Below, one piece after another: positions 44,925 to 55,954 of a DNA stretch of 64,000 nt. The stretch lies in assembly GCF_003171515.1 (NCBI RefSeq), contig NC_089396.1:930001-994000 (forward strand), in the 5' to 3' direction. Positions within the stretch are counted from its first letter, which is position 1. Each line of letters starts with the position of its first letter. The notes below the pieces were generated by a model, which made no database searches, had not been told where the DNA came from, and saw only the letters and a list, made by a program, of their open reading frames with translations. Origin of the DNA: Pyrenophora tritici-repentis (lineage: Eukaryota > Ascomycota > Dothideomycetes > Pleosporales > Pleosporaceae). The translations under genes and the position numbers were made by a program.

Positions 44925-45767
44925 ATGAAGGCTGTTGCTCTTTTCGCTCTGGTCGCGCCCATGGTGGCCGATGCCCATTACATTTTCAACCGTCTTATTG
45001 TGAACGGCGCCCAAGTTGGCGGCGACTATGCCTACGCTCGTAAGAACAGCAACAATTACATGCCGTCGTTCACCAGCGAGATTGTCAACTCTCCCGAGCT
45101 CCGCTGCAACAAGGGCGCTAAGCCCGGCAGCACCGGCACTCAAACTGTCAAGGCCGGCGACAAGATTGGCTTCAAGCTCGCCTACGACGAGTTGATTGAG
45201 CACCCCGGCTGTGGCTTTGTCTACATCTCCAAGGCTCCCGGCAAGGTCAACAATTACGACGGTTCTGGCGAGTGGACCAAGGTCATGCAGTCCTGCCTCA
45301 AGAACCCCAGCACCCCTGGTGTCGACACTGCTTGGGAGAGCTGGCAGAAGGACCGTCTTGAGTGGACCATTCAGAGGAGCGTCCCTGCTGGCGAGTACCT
45401 TGTTCGTGTTGAGCACATCGCCATCCACGAGGGTCACGTGGGGTAAGTTTCATCCACCACCACCCCAACTTCCACCCACCCCGCCACAACACCAAATACA
45501 ACTGTGTAACGTAGCTAACGAACGAATCTAGTAAAGCTCAATTCTATATGCACGTGCCACCCAGGCCTCCAGAGTGAACTACTTTCGCTAACAAATAACA
45601 GGGAATGCTTCCAACTCAACATCCAGTCCTCCGGTACAGGAAAGCTCGGCCCCACCGTCAAGATTCCCGGTCTTTACAGCGCTCAGGACCCCGGTATTGC
45701 TTTCAACAAGTGGGTCAACCCCAAGTCCTACGTCGTTCCCGGCCCTCCGCTTTGGAACGGAAACTAA
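44925..45767 (+). CDS. AA9 lytic polysaccharide monooxygenase (formerly GH61)
   Basis: Exons 44925-45442, 45532-45549 and 45602-45767 sum to 702 nt, 233 aa. The copper enzyme oxidatively cleaves cellulose or related glucans outside the cell. The signal peptide MKAVALFALVAPMVADA is followed directly by His (HYIFNRLIVNG), the N-terminal copper ligand of the histidine brace. LIEHPGCGFVYISK carries the probable second His. GHVGKAQFYMECFQLNIQ contains the axial Tyr and the conserved Cys and Gln. That motif is assembled only if an 18-nt middle exon is spliced in, with a GT-AG intron before it and a GC-AG intron after it. It has no binding module. Ends NPKSYVVPGPPLWNGN, the usual AA9 C terminus. Confidence 0.93.
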
Positions 45768-47010
45768 GCGGCTCGAGCTGGTTAGTTGGCTTGACAGTGT
45801 GCTACCTTCTTCTCGCATCACATCGTGAGAGCAGCACGATGGCAGGGAACAAGGCAGTGAGGAGACTACACTGACATGGGGGTGTGCACGGCGGAAAAAA
45901 AACGTAGATTTGGTTTAGATAGAGCCCAGTGCTTGGCTTGTTGCATAGACTAGCGCTCTTATCAGTGCAACCCCAATCAATCTATGCAATCAACCACAAC
46001 TCAAGATCTTCCATCAAAGAACATGTGATGAGGCATTGCGCGACGATAGGTTAGCTGATAGTAGTCAGGATGTGGCCGGGTCGAAATTTGGTACCCAATC
46101 TTGGCAGTGCAAATATCGCACCCAGAAACCTACGTCCTGGGCAACCACAAATTACCTCCATCTCTGCAAAATTAGTGTTAGGGGCACAGGGTACGACGGG
46201 TTTTGCTTTTTGATTTTAGTAGGCTTAGGCTGGGGTCTACATATGCTTTTCATGCTTTAGTCTGTCTAGGTAGTAGGTATGTGAGGAGCACAAGTACTTG
46301 AATTGGTATGAGTATATCAGAAGAACCCTTGCTTGAATACCGACTATAGGCCTAGGAGCCCGACTAACTCGGTTATCGTGCAACATGTCTTCGCCTTCTT
46401 CCTTATCCTAAACATAGCTACTCCCAAAGTTGAACCTTTTTCATGACACGGATTGCTCGCGCTGAGTATAGCATGTACAGACGACTTCCTAGATGCCTTC
46501 TTCTTCCGCCATTGGTACATAGCGCAAGTTCAAAAAAATAATTACGATTGTTCTTTTTCGCTCGTACCTCTTACTTCGAGGTAGTAGCAAGAATGGGGGA
46601 AGACAGCGAAAAGGACGATATCATTCACTAATGGCGATGGCAATAGCAGTATGCCTTTGTCGCAGACAAAGAACGCCTGGAATAATGTCTGCAAGTACTG
46701 ATGGTATCTGAATTCATAATCTGCGACCAAGGAAGGTTCCGAACAGTTCCGATGGCAATCCTGTTGCCTGAACGGTGACGCTGTTTTTCTTGGTCCGTGC
46801 GCGGCGTGAATGCGGTAGGCACGAACGAGTCTCTCACCACTAACACAATACCAAGAGCTTGAGGATACTTCGCAATTGTTCGCTCTGAAATCTGAGATCG
46901 AGCAGTTTTCCGAATGTCAACTTGAAACTGAACTTCACTCTTTCACCTCCTTGCCTCCTGCACTGTGTTTCCTTTTCATCAGACATCCTCACACTAGAGA
47001 ATCTTTAATT
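45768..47010. other. Intergenic, about 1.2 kb
   Basis: 3' region of the AA9 gene and upstream region of the interrupted gene at 47011. No supported gene; frames at 46542-46846 overlap each other without motif. Confidence 0.45.
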
Positions 47011-47180
47011 ATGGCAAGCCGCGAAGCCGTCGACAAGAAGTTTGATAAGGTCATCAACGAGATGATACACCTCTATGACACTGACGAGCTAGACCTGGCT
47101 ATCGCAAAGGCTTACGAACTTCTGCACGAGACCTCCATGGCACCCTACCACCGTATGAAAGCATTTCTCTTACTTGGTAG

Positions 47181-50100
47181 CAGACTTGCTATCAGTCAGG
47201 TAACTCAGTTCGAACTGACTGAACTGACTGCCAAGACTCAGTTCAGTCAGTCAGTTCTTGAGGCAGCTGGACGTCAGTCCAGTCAGTTCAGAAGCCTCCA
47301 GACTGACTGAACTGACTGACGTTAGACTGACGTTAGCTGTTTTTAAAGCAGTATTTTAGAGTTGTGAAAGCCACATTTAGTGCGGCTTCGAAGCCGCGCT
47401 AGTCCTAGATATAAAGACACTAATCCTATATAAGTTAAAGCATCTAGCTTTAAGCTAATTAGAGTTTGCGGAAATGCGCTACCCGGTGCGCACCTAGTAA
47501 GCCTTTCGCGTCGCGTCGCGTCGCGTCTGCTATACACACGACGCTAGACTACTGTTGCCATAATACTTCTTGGTGTACTTCATGTCTACTCCCTCTAATT
47601 CAGGCCTTCGCCGCCTTGTAGAATGCGACAAGCGCAATTCTCCTCTACCATCGCTATCAAACGCGCCTACTGTTGGCGATACTGCGAGCGAGGCCCAGGC
47701 TGATGAGCCCTTGGCAGTACAGGCGGACTTCCCCAACGACGGCGACGACGACGACGACGACGACAATTACGACGGGCTTGATTTTAAGCGTGTGCCGTAT
47801 CTTGAGCGGCGCCAGGTTGAGCGTAATAGTCGCGGTGGGCCAAAAAGCTGGATCTACCGCCACGGCTGGGCCGTCTGGCACCGCAAGTACAAGAAAAACT
47901 ACTGGCTTTGCCGGTACTGCCATCAACGACGGAAGCAGGAGGCTTGCTACGAGGCTGACAGCACTACAAACGCCGGCCGACACCTCTCAAGCAACAAGCC
48001 TGGACACTCACACGGACCTAACGGACCTGTACCAATTGCTAGCCGGGAGGGCAATATTATGGGCGCGCTCGCAAAGTCCCAAGTATATATTATGAGGTCT
48101 AAAGGGATAGAAGTATCGCAAGAGGTAGCAAACGAGATAGCAGCAAGCTTTTCAACCTCTCGATTTCAGGACGCGCTGAAGGACTGGGTAGTCGCGGACA
48201 ACCAGAGCCTTCGCGTAATAGAAACGCCGCAGTTTCGAGCCATGATTGCGGCCGTGAGCCCGCTAGCCGAAGCTCTCCTTTGGCGTAGCCACTAAACGCT
48301 CCACGATCATATTATTACTGAGTACAATACATACATACTAGCTGTTGCCAACTACCTTCGCGAAGCCCGGTCGCTTATACACGTGTCATTCGACAACTGG
48401 ACTTCAACTGGTGGGCAGTATGCTTTTACTGGCCTCTGCGTACATTACCTTAACAGCGAGGGCAAGCTAGTTGACCACCTGCTTGGGTTGCCTGAGCTAC
48501 ACGGGGCGCACACTGGCAATAATATTGCCGCTGCAGCAACAACAATACTTCGGCTATTTGGCGTTGACAACGCGAGGGTTGGGTACTTTGTGCTTGACAA
48601 CGCAAGTAACAATGATACTGCAGTTGAGTCCTTAGCAGAGGAGTTTGGCTTTATCGCAAGCGAGCGGCGGCTGCGGTGCTGCTGCCATATACTCAACCTA
48701 AGCGCACAATTAGTAATTTGGGGCAAAGACCGTAGCGCGTACGAGAATGAAGCCGCACACCTTGAGGAAGAGGAGAAGTACATGGATGAGTGGCGCAAAT
48801 ACGGTCCTGTTGGCGTCCTCTTTGACGTGATTGCGTCTATCTGTACGCCTCAAACTCGACAACTACTAGAGCGCCTACAGTGCGAGGAGGCAGAGTCTCT
48901 AGGTGTTACACCCCACATCCGGCAGCTTGTGAAGCCTGTTAAGACACGCTGGAATAGCTATTTCAACACGTTTGTCCGTGCAGCTGAGCTACACGGCCCT
49001 ATCGATGGCTATATTGAGTGTAAACTTGAGGAGCATAGTGCTGCAACAGCAACCTCACGACGCCGGAAGAATCGTGAGCAGCTCCCTGCTGCCCAGCCAC
49101 GGTTATATATACGCGAAGGGGGTCTAAGCGGCAAGGACTAGGCGACAATAACAGAATACATTCGACTCCTTGAGCCATTTGCCGAAGCTACACGGCTACT
49201 TAAAGGTCGCGGCCGACACGGCCGACACGGCGCTATATAGGAAGTTCTAGTAACGTTTGAGTAGCTTCTTAACCAGCTTAAGGCTCTCAAAGACCGCCTT
49301 AAGGATGTAAATTACGAAGATCTAGATGCGCCTGAAGATCATCTTATTACAAACGTTAACCTTGCACATTGTAAGCTTGCTAAGTACTACGCAAAATTCG
49401 ATAACGCGCCTGTCTACTACACTGCTACAATACTACACCCGCACTACAAACACCACCTCTCAGCGCTCTGGAAGGTGCCTGACACCCATGTCACTGCCCG
49501 TGACGGTGTCCACTATCGCGACGGCTGGCTTGACAATAACCACCGGGCATTCCTGCGTATGTGGCAGGGGCGGAAGGACTCTGCAGCCACTTCAGCTCAC
49601 ACTGTAACGCCGCCGCGTAAGAAGCCCCGGCTAGGGATTTCAACGTCGCGATCAGCTTTTCTACAGTCGTCAATTGAGCAAAGCACACGGCAGTTAGAGG
49701 CAAGCCTTGCTGAGGATGAGTATGAGATATGGAAGCGGCAACCAGCGTTAGCTGAGGAGGATTGGCTGTCTCTTAATCCGCTTCTATACTGGGAGTCAGT
49801 TGCTGGGCAGTTCCCTATACTCTCAAAGTTCGCTATTGACGTCCTAACAATACCAGCAGCAGCGGCAGACTGTGAGCGGACTTTCAGCGAGCTTGGCGAC
49901 ATGTTAGGCACCCGGAGACTCCATATGAAGCCAGAGCTTATTTCAGCTTTGCAGAGCTTGAAGAGCTGGAAGAGGCTTGGTATACAGCCAACAACTACCT
50001 CAGCTTCTGGGCTAGCGCGCACACTATCAGAGGAAGAAATCTCAAAAGTACAGGAGCATTTATCTCAGTTCGACGTCAGGTAACTCAGTTCAGTCAGTCC

Positions 50101-50259
50101 AGTCAGTCCGCAGGCCGCGGCGACGTCAGTTCAGTCAGTCAGTTTTAGTTTAATTGAAAAGTCTTGGCAGTCAGTCCAGTCCAGTTCAGTGACCTCAGGA
50201 CGTCAGTTCAGTCAGTCCAGAGAGCTCCGGACTGACTGAACTGACTGATAGCAACTCTG
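47181..50259 (+). mobile_element. Complete hAT transposon, 3079 bp
   Basis: Flanked by an exact 8-bp target duplication, CTTGGTAG (47173-47180 and 50260-50267). Termini are 19-bp inverted repeats with one mismatch: CAGACTTGCTATCAGTCAG on the left and CAGAGTTGCTATCAGTCAG read inward from the right. Both subterminal regions (about 47190-47340 and 50070-50250) are packed with CAGTCAGTTCAGTCAG-like repeats on both strands, probably transposase-binding sites. The interior codes for a hAT transposase with a BED zinc finger. Structure is complete, but the transposase carries stop codons, so this copy is probably non-autonomous now. Confidence 0.95.
47582..50083 (+). pseudogene. hAT transposase (BED finger + dimerisation domain) with four stops
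   Basis: One reading frame of 834 codons with no frameshift, interrupted by TAA at 48293 and TAG at 49139, 49238 and 49262. Near residues 95-150 lies a BED-type zinc finger (WLCRYCHQRRKQEACYEA, then GRHLSSNKPGH). Before it is a poly-Asp run encoded by a GAC repeat. The RNase H-like core shows VSFDNWTSTGGQYAFTG (first Asp), GYFVLDNASNNDTAV and CCCHILNLSAQLVIWG. VKTRWNSYFNTFVRA and the C-terminal YWESVAGQFPILSKFAIDVL / IPAAAADCERTFSELGDM are the hAT dimerisation block. All four stops are one C-to-T or G-to-A step from Gln or Trp. Catalytic residues otherwise look present. Confidence 0.92.
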
Positions 50260-50653
50260 CTTGGTAGCACACGAAGATTGGGGCGAGGCAAATGTGTGTC
50301 GCGTTAGGGCTTTAAGGATCTGGACATTGATTAGGCAATCTAATCCCCCGGGCCAAAATGAGAAAGTCGACATTGCCATCAAAGAAGCCTAAGAAGAACT
50401 GGAGGATCTTGACAAAGTGCTGAAAGACGATAAGTCAGAGGGCGATTACGATTGCGAGGACATTGAGATGAAGGAGGAAGTAGATGAAGTATATGAAGTA
50501 GATGAAGTAGATGAAGGAGATGAAGAACTGGACTGGGAAGCCATGGACGAACTTGACATCAACGAGCTCTCTGGCTATGTTTCTGAGGATTCTGACCACG
50601 AGGCACAGAATGAAGGTACTTTAACTCTCGCTTACCCCCAAAATACATGCTGA

Positions 50654-51098
50654 CAGCTGCTACGTAGGTCAGAAGTAGCTTACGGCAGCAGCGCTACCAA
50701 GGCGATGGTCTAGGTCCGAACGCCAAGGCTGCAGGTGGTGGGTTCGACGCACAACCACGGTACACTCGCGTACCACTATCATGTCTCAGCTAGGCAGGAT
50801 ACAGGGATTCTCTCTACAAGACTTCGAGTCTAAGATTGATTATTTCGACATATCAATGGTACAACCTGTGGACGGGTGTGTCTCTGCTAGGCGTGTAGAC
50901 AGCATTCATACATCTACAAGTCGGGTAATTCGAGACTCAGCAACTTTCATATCATGCGATGCTGATGTGATGATGCAAATTATCGATTTATTGCCTTTAA
51001 AAAGCACACATAAAGATACAAGCTGATTATAATCTCACTAAGACTACAGATCCCAACTCTTCATATTAATCACGATATTAACAACAGCAACAACCATC
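50654..51098. other. Intergenic, about 450 bp
   Basis: Between the split gene and the 3' end of the next. A frame at 50781-51026 has no motif or supporting context. Nothing else seen. Confidence 0.45.
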
Positions 51099-54000
51099 CT
51101 ACCTCAAGAAACCATCAGCGTCATACAAACTCCCCGGCGTCCCGAACCCATCCCCTACTACCCTCCCATTCGGACTCGTAACCTGAATGCGCACATTCGG
51201 CGTCCCCACGCCCAGAGCACTGCGCTTCCTATACCGCGAACTATGCCTCCTGCCATTACTATCTCTGTTCTTCTTAGTATGCGAATGCGTACACGAATCT
51301 TCGTCTTCCTGTTTCGGTGACGAAGCATCCTTTGCGACTTCAAAGTCGCGTTTCCTGCCCTGTTTCGAGAGCGGTGTGTAGGGAGTGGCGAGAGGGGATG
51401 ATGCAAGAGGTTTATAGCGATCTTTTGGTTTAGTGGGAGAGGACGGTGGGGCTGGGGTGTTTGAAGTCCAGAATTTCTCACTTTCTTCCCAGATGCTGCT
51501 GGAGCGCTGGGATGCGTCTGCTGTGGTTTGATCTTCTTCTACTATGCCTACGTTTGTGGAGCGCTCGGGTTGGGCGGAAGAGATGGATGTCATGCTTGTG
51601 TCCTCGTTGATATCCAGCATGGTACATCCTTCGTCGTAGTCTTCTATTATACTGCCGACTAGCCTCCTACCTTCAACTTCGTCGAGTTCAACAGAACATT
51701 CGTCTTCTAGTTCGTCGAGCCAGCTCTCGTCGCCGGGGACTTGCATGCTATCTTCTCGGCCCAGTCTAAGGTATCGTCGCTCGCCCCGTCCGGTCTTTGC
51801 TTTCTTGGCATCTGCTGCGTCAGAGTTCATCCGCCTTAGTGCGGCGATGGATGAGCGCAGTGGCCGAGGAGGGGAGCCCCGTGGTCCGCGTGGTCCGCGC
51901 GACGGAGGGGTGAGCCTTGGTAATTCGGCAAAGTTGATGGAGAGATTATTGTTCGGTAATTGAGCATGGTTTGGCCATGGCGAACAAGGGAATACAGGGC
52001 TTGGAAGCTCTATAGGCGAGGATGTAGGCGATGGTGATGGCGAAGGCAGGGTGTAGTTGGAGCTAAACTGCACAGAACCCACACGACCTATCGTAGGCGA
52101 GTCAGAAGTTTTCACACTCAGCGGGCTCGATGTGAATGCAGCGTCGAGAAGAGGGTCGAACATCGATCGTGCGGAGTCCGGTGACGTCGGTATTGCCAGA
52201 ATCGGCCAACTACTATTTGGAGATTTGAAGATACTGACATTGCCCTCATCAAAACTGCTGTTGAGCATGCTAAAATCATCCTTGCTGGTCATTGATGGGT
52301 CGATAGTATCGGCTGGTTCCTCGGGGATGATGGTAGCATGAATGGGCAGGTTATATGCCGAGTGAGCACCTAATGTGAAACTTGGTGGGGACAACGTTTT
52401 GGGTGAGACTGGAGGCGAGTCGTACTGCAACCGACCAGTGTCAGCAGTTTTTTGTGAACTAACAGACGATTCTTCCGGAATGGTGGCAAAGGCAGACTGG
52501 AAAGCTCGCGGATTAGCGTTTGTTGGCGTTTGGTATGTGCAGCTGGGGTTTTCAGGATCGCATTCGTCGATGTCGATTATGCTTGTTGGCGAGGGCGACC
52601 GCTCTCGCCGAGAATATTGCGTTCCGAACGGATACTGCTGTAGAAATGGCGTCTCAAGCATCCAGGTTCCACCGAATTCGTACCTCTGGGCGTGAGGAAA
52701 GGAAAGTGGGCGGGTCATATCAATGTCCACTGGCTCGATGACGGATGGCGCCGTGGGGAACTTTGATAAACTGAAAATAGAGCCATCACTCAACCGCTTC
52801 TGCTCCCTTTCTGATAGATGAAGGAGGATGTGATCGGTTGGTGAGACTACAAAGGATTGATCGTAGCCTACCAGCGTAAGTTCGGGAGAGGTCGACGTCA
52901 GGGAAGCTCGTATCGAGGTTGCATTGAACTTCAGCTCAGGGGCAAACGTCGAAGAGCGTGGCGGTGATGGCAGTGAGCTTGTGTTCGATGATCCCAATCC
53001 TAATCCAGAAGACTTGTTTGTAGAACCACTATGTGCCACGTCAATCCCTTTATCCATCACCCAAGACGCGCTTGCTGGTCGACTGGGTGGACCATGAATG
53101 GTTGGTACCAGAGATATTCGGACACTGTTCTTCCTTCGATGTCATTGACGGGCTGCTGGACTACCTTTCAAGGCAGACGGTTTTCCGGATGGTGAAATGG
53201 AGGCATAGTCCCATTGGAACGGATTTCCCCCGCTGCTTCTCGAAGATGTCTGCGAGGACTGACGTTTGGGCTGACGCATGGCTCCATTCAGGGTCTGTGA
53301 GTTGTTGTTTGTTGTTAATTGTCTTTCTGGTGATCCAGCTGCAGAGACCATGGTCTTCGACTTGCGCTTTGGCGTTGTCGTGTTACGCGACGTGATAGGA
53401 CTGGTAGATGAAGTCAACTTGCTCAAAGCGAGGCTTGCGCTCTCATGGCTGCGACAGAAAACTCTGGGCTTGATATAACATTTCCGTCGGTAGGATTGTG
53501 TTCCTTCTGTACTTCGGGAGACTCTGTAGTGCCAAGCGAGAACCTGGCTTGACTAGGCTTGCTACGAAGATCCAGCGTATCTCGGAACGATCTTCCCCCA
53601 GCGAGAGAAGACCCTTTCGCATTAGGCTTTGTAATATTTTGCCCGCTAAACTTGGTCGACTGGGACACGATGGGACTCAAGCGTGTAGCAAGTGTCGAAG
53701 TATCAGCAGACCCGAAGCTTGAGATTGAGAGTTGGGAGGGCGCATGCTTGAGTTGGCTACGTCGTTTGGCCTCGCTCTTGATACGAGCGATATCCAATGC
53801 AAGAGGAGGAAGAATCATATCCGGGGCTTTTCCCGACAGCTGGCTGCAAAGACTGGCAGATCTCGCTCGCAGCTGAGGGCGTGAAGATGAAGCGGATGGT
53901 ACTCCGGCCACAGACCGTGCTCGTAAGAGACGCATGCTACCATCCAAGCTTTCAAGAGATCGGCCAGCCAGTTGATCATCTAAAGCATTTATATTGGAGT

Positions 54001-54635
54001 ATTGGTTTTGGTTGCGGAAGGCTGGGTGATCGCGTAGCAAGGACTGGGCCGAAGACGCTCGGCTTGTATAGTCTCTGGACAATGCTAGTGAAGTCCTTAC
54101 CATATCCAAATGAGAAACTGTTCAGTATTGGCTTCAAGGGCGAGAGCTTTGGGTCTTCTATCACTGTGGAGAGCCTGGAGACCTTTATCTTTCTCATCTG
54201 AACCCCGTGTCCAGATAGTCGACGGGCCGAGAATGGCCATAAGAGGCGGTTGTTCCTCTTCACCCTATCAGTGGGCGGAGCTGGCACATAATGCGCAGGG
54301 ACGGTGTTTGAATCTGTCGATCGAAATGTCTCCACGGATGTCAAAGCGCCCCATCCCGATGCTCTATTGAATGGTAGAAAAGTGTTCCGTCTCAAAACAG
54401 CGCGCGGTCTCGATACCGTTTCTTGCCTTGCTTCATTATGGACCTGTGTGATCATGACACCCCTTTGCTCCAAATCCGCAAGTAGCCTCTTGTGTATCTT
54501 CCTGGCATGGACGAGTCGGAATACCAGCAAGGCTAGAACGCACAACAGGATTGCACCGACACTGCTGACAATTGCGATAATGGCCGTGGTGCTTAGCTGC
54601 GCGCCCGCGGTGTCGCGCCTGTAAATGTGAGGCAT
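51099..54635 (-). pseudogene. Long single-pass membrane protein gene with apparent frame breaks
   Basis: The coding signal runs leftward from MPHIYRRDTAG at 54635 to YDADGFLR and a stop at 51099, about 1150 codons. Residues about 17-40 are a transmembrane helix (TAIIAIVSSVGAILLCVLAL). The rest is Ser/Pro-rich and disordered, with a C-terminal basic patch RHSSRYRKRSALGVGTPNVR. Coding switches frame near 54085-54115 and again near 53440-53450, and meets a TGA at 53142-53144. Immediately after that stop the same frame continues HRRKNSVRISLVPTIHGPPS, which looks conserved in other fungal proteins (recollection). The first switch could be a 79-nt intron (54100-54022, GTAAGG donor); I found no good intron for the other two. 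So this is a decaying gene, or one with sequence errors. Confidence 0.55.
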
Positions 54636-55148
54636 TGCTGCTGTTATGAGTTGGGGTCATTCAGACGTTCGAGATTGGTAGTCGATTAGTGCTGCTTCGA
54701 TTCGATCTCGTGGCTCGGTTATACGCTGTTTATTGTGGGGTCTTAGGGTAAACTTGATGTGATTAGACTGCGTAGTGTTTTAGAATATATTAGATCCTCC
54801 TCTTGATAGATTAATCCCGTGTCCAAGTATCAACGCACACGAACGACGAACGAACGAACAGCGCAACAACGTCGTGACAAAAGTTAACACGAACCTTTCC
54901 GAACAGAATGGGAACGCGCATGTAAACATACATGCTGGTGTAGTCCTGCTTCAACATCGTTGTCAGGGTAAGTGAAGGAATGCAGGTGAAAATATGAAGA
55001 GCAAAACAAGAGGGCTACAGAGCCTCACGAGGTACATGTGTGGAATGTAACATATCGCATCTAGCCGACCACAGGTCCAGCCACACAGGGAGAGCCACTT
55101 CAGCTTTTGCGAGTAACTCGAGAACGAGCCTCCAAAGATCCAGGTGGT

Positions 55149-55445
55149 TTACCCTTGATCGTTCACCTGGCGATTAACGCAGCGTGCCATGACACGCCCA
55201 TGTCCAGCCAGACAGAAAAATCCTGAGTTGCAATGTTTTTTGTAGAATTCTTTGAGGTAGATCCAAGCTTCCGTAAAAGTCGTATTCTGCGTCAGTGCAA
55301 CAGCGCAGCGGTGGGAGAGCCCGGCGTCCCGAAAGGAGGGCAGAATCGCGAGGCAACTACCAAAGTCACTCTTCATGTCTCTGCTTGACTGTGTTGTGGG
55401 TTCAACAATCCAGACTGGATCGCATATATAAAATATCGACGGCAT
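55149..55445 (-). CDS. Possible 98-aa cysteine-containing protein
   Basis: ATG at 55445, stop at 55149. The frame has six cysteines (YICDP, FGSCLAI, SHRCAVA, KKHCNSG, FFCLAG and MARCVNR) and a helical EAWIYLKEFYKKH segment. It has no good signal peptide; an upstream exon might supply one, but I could not define it. A TATA-like ACTATAAGT lies near 55550 on this strand. It could be a small effector-like gene or a chance frame. Confidence 0.25.
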   Translation of the reverse strand: MPSIFYICDPVWIVEPTTQSSRDMKSDFGSCLAILPSFRDAGLSHRCAVALTQNTTFTEAWIYLKEFYKKHCNSGFFCLAGHGRVMARCVNRQVNDQG

Positions 55446-55954
55446 GGCCAACAATGAAGATCAATTCCAACCGCCAGGTCGTGAATTGACGGAGTAGTAC
55501 CATCAATCTGTGAGTGCGTCCCGCGCGTCATTGGAGGGGACGCACTTATAGTACGTGGTTTGACGGCGCATATCGCATATTGAAACATTCACAGTGTGGG
55601 CAATGCATAAAGTCGGACGAAAATCGCAAGATCGGGATGAAAGCGATCGAAAAGTGGCTGCATATGGTGGTGGCGAAAATCGTTCCTAGGGCCCGCATTC
55701 TAGCGGGAACCGCAAACCACCATAATCAACACCTACTATCGAACCTACCAAATTAGGCAATCTTACAGAGACCATCCCCTGTTTCGTGCAGGTGGGTGTG
55801 CAGGTTACCGTCATCCACGCCTTCATCGCACCTACCTAATTAGGAAAGCCCCATCTAAGTATACTGTTGTACTACCTTCCAGCGCTCAACACCTTTATCA
55901 AACCTACCTAAAGTAGAAACTCCTTTACCTTGTACTGGCTAGCCGAGGAGCTGT

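Larger units (their letters stand above)
47011..50653 (+). pseudogene. Host gene of unknown function split by a hAT transposon
   Basis: The left part (47011-47180) encodes MASREAVDKKFDKVINEMIH followed by about 36 further residues resembling a TPR-like helical pair (ELDLAIAKAYELLHETSMAP). The right part, after the transposon and from about 50268, continues the same type of sequence (HEDWGEANVCRVRALRIWTL, then QNEKVDIAIKEA). It ends in an acidic tail with EVDEVYEVDEVDEGDEE. Three lesions are visible: the 3079-bp insertion, a frame difference of one base across the joined site, and a TAA at 50390-50392 where CAA would fit. The original was probably about 210 aa. Function unknown. Confidence 0.75.

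Noticed and set aside
47190..47340. CRISPR-like repeats
   Set aside because: The repeated CAGTCAGTT words have no regular spacers and are the subterminal repeats of a hAT transposon in a eukaryotic genome.
50701..50760. tRNA-like GGTTCGA word
   Set aside because: No matching acceptor stem, D-arm or anticodon arm can be drawn around it.
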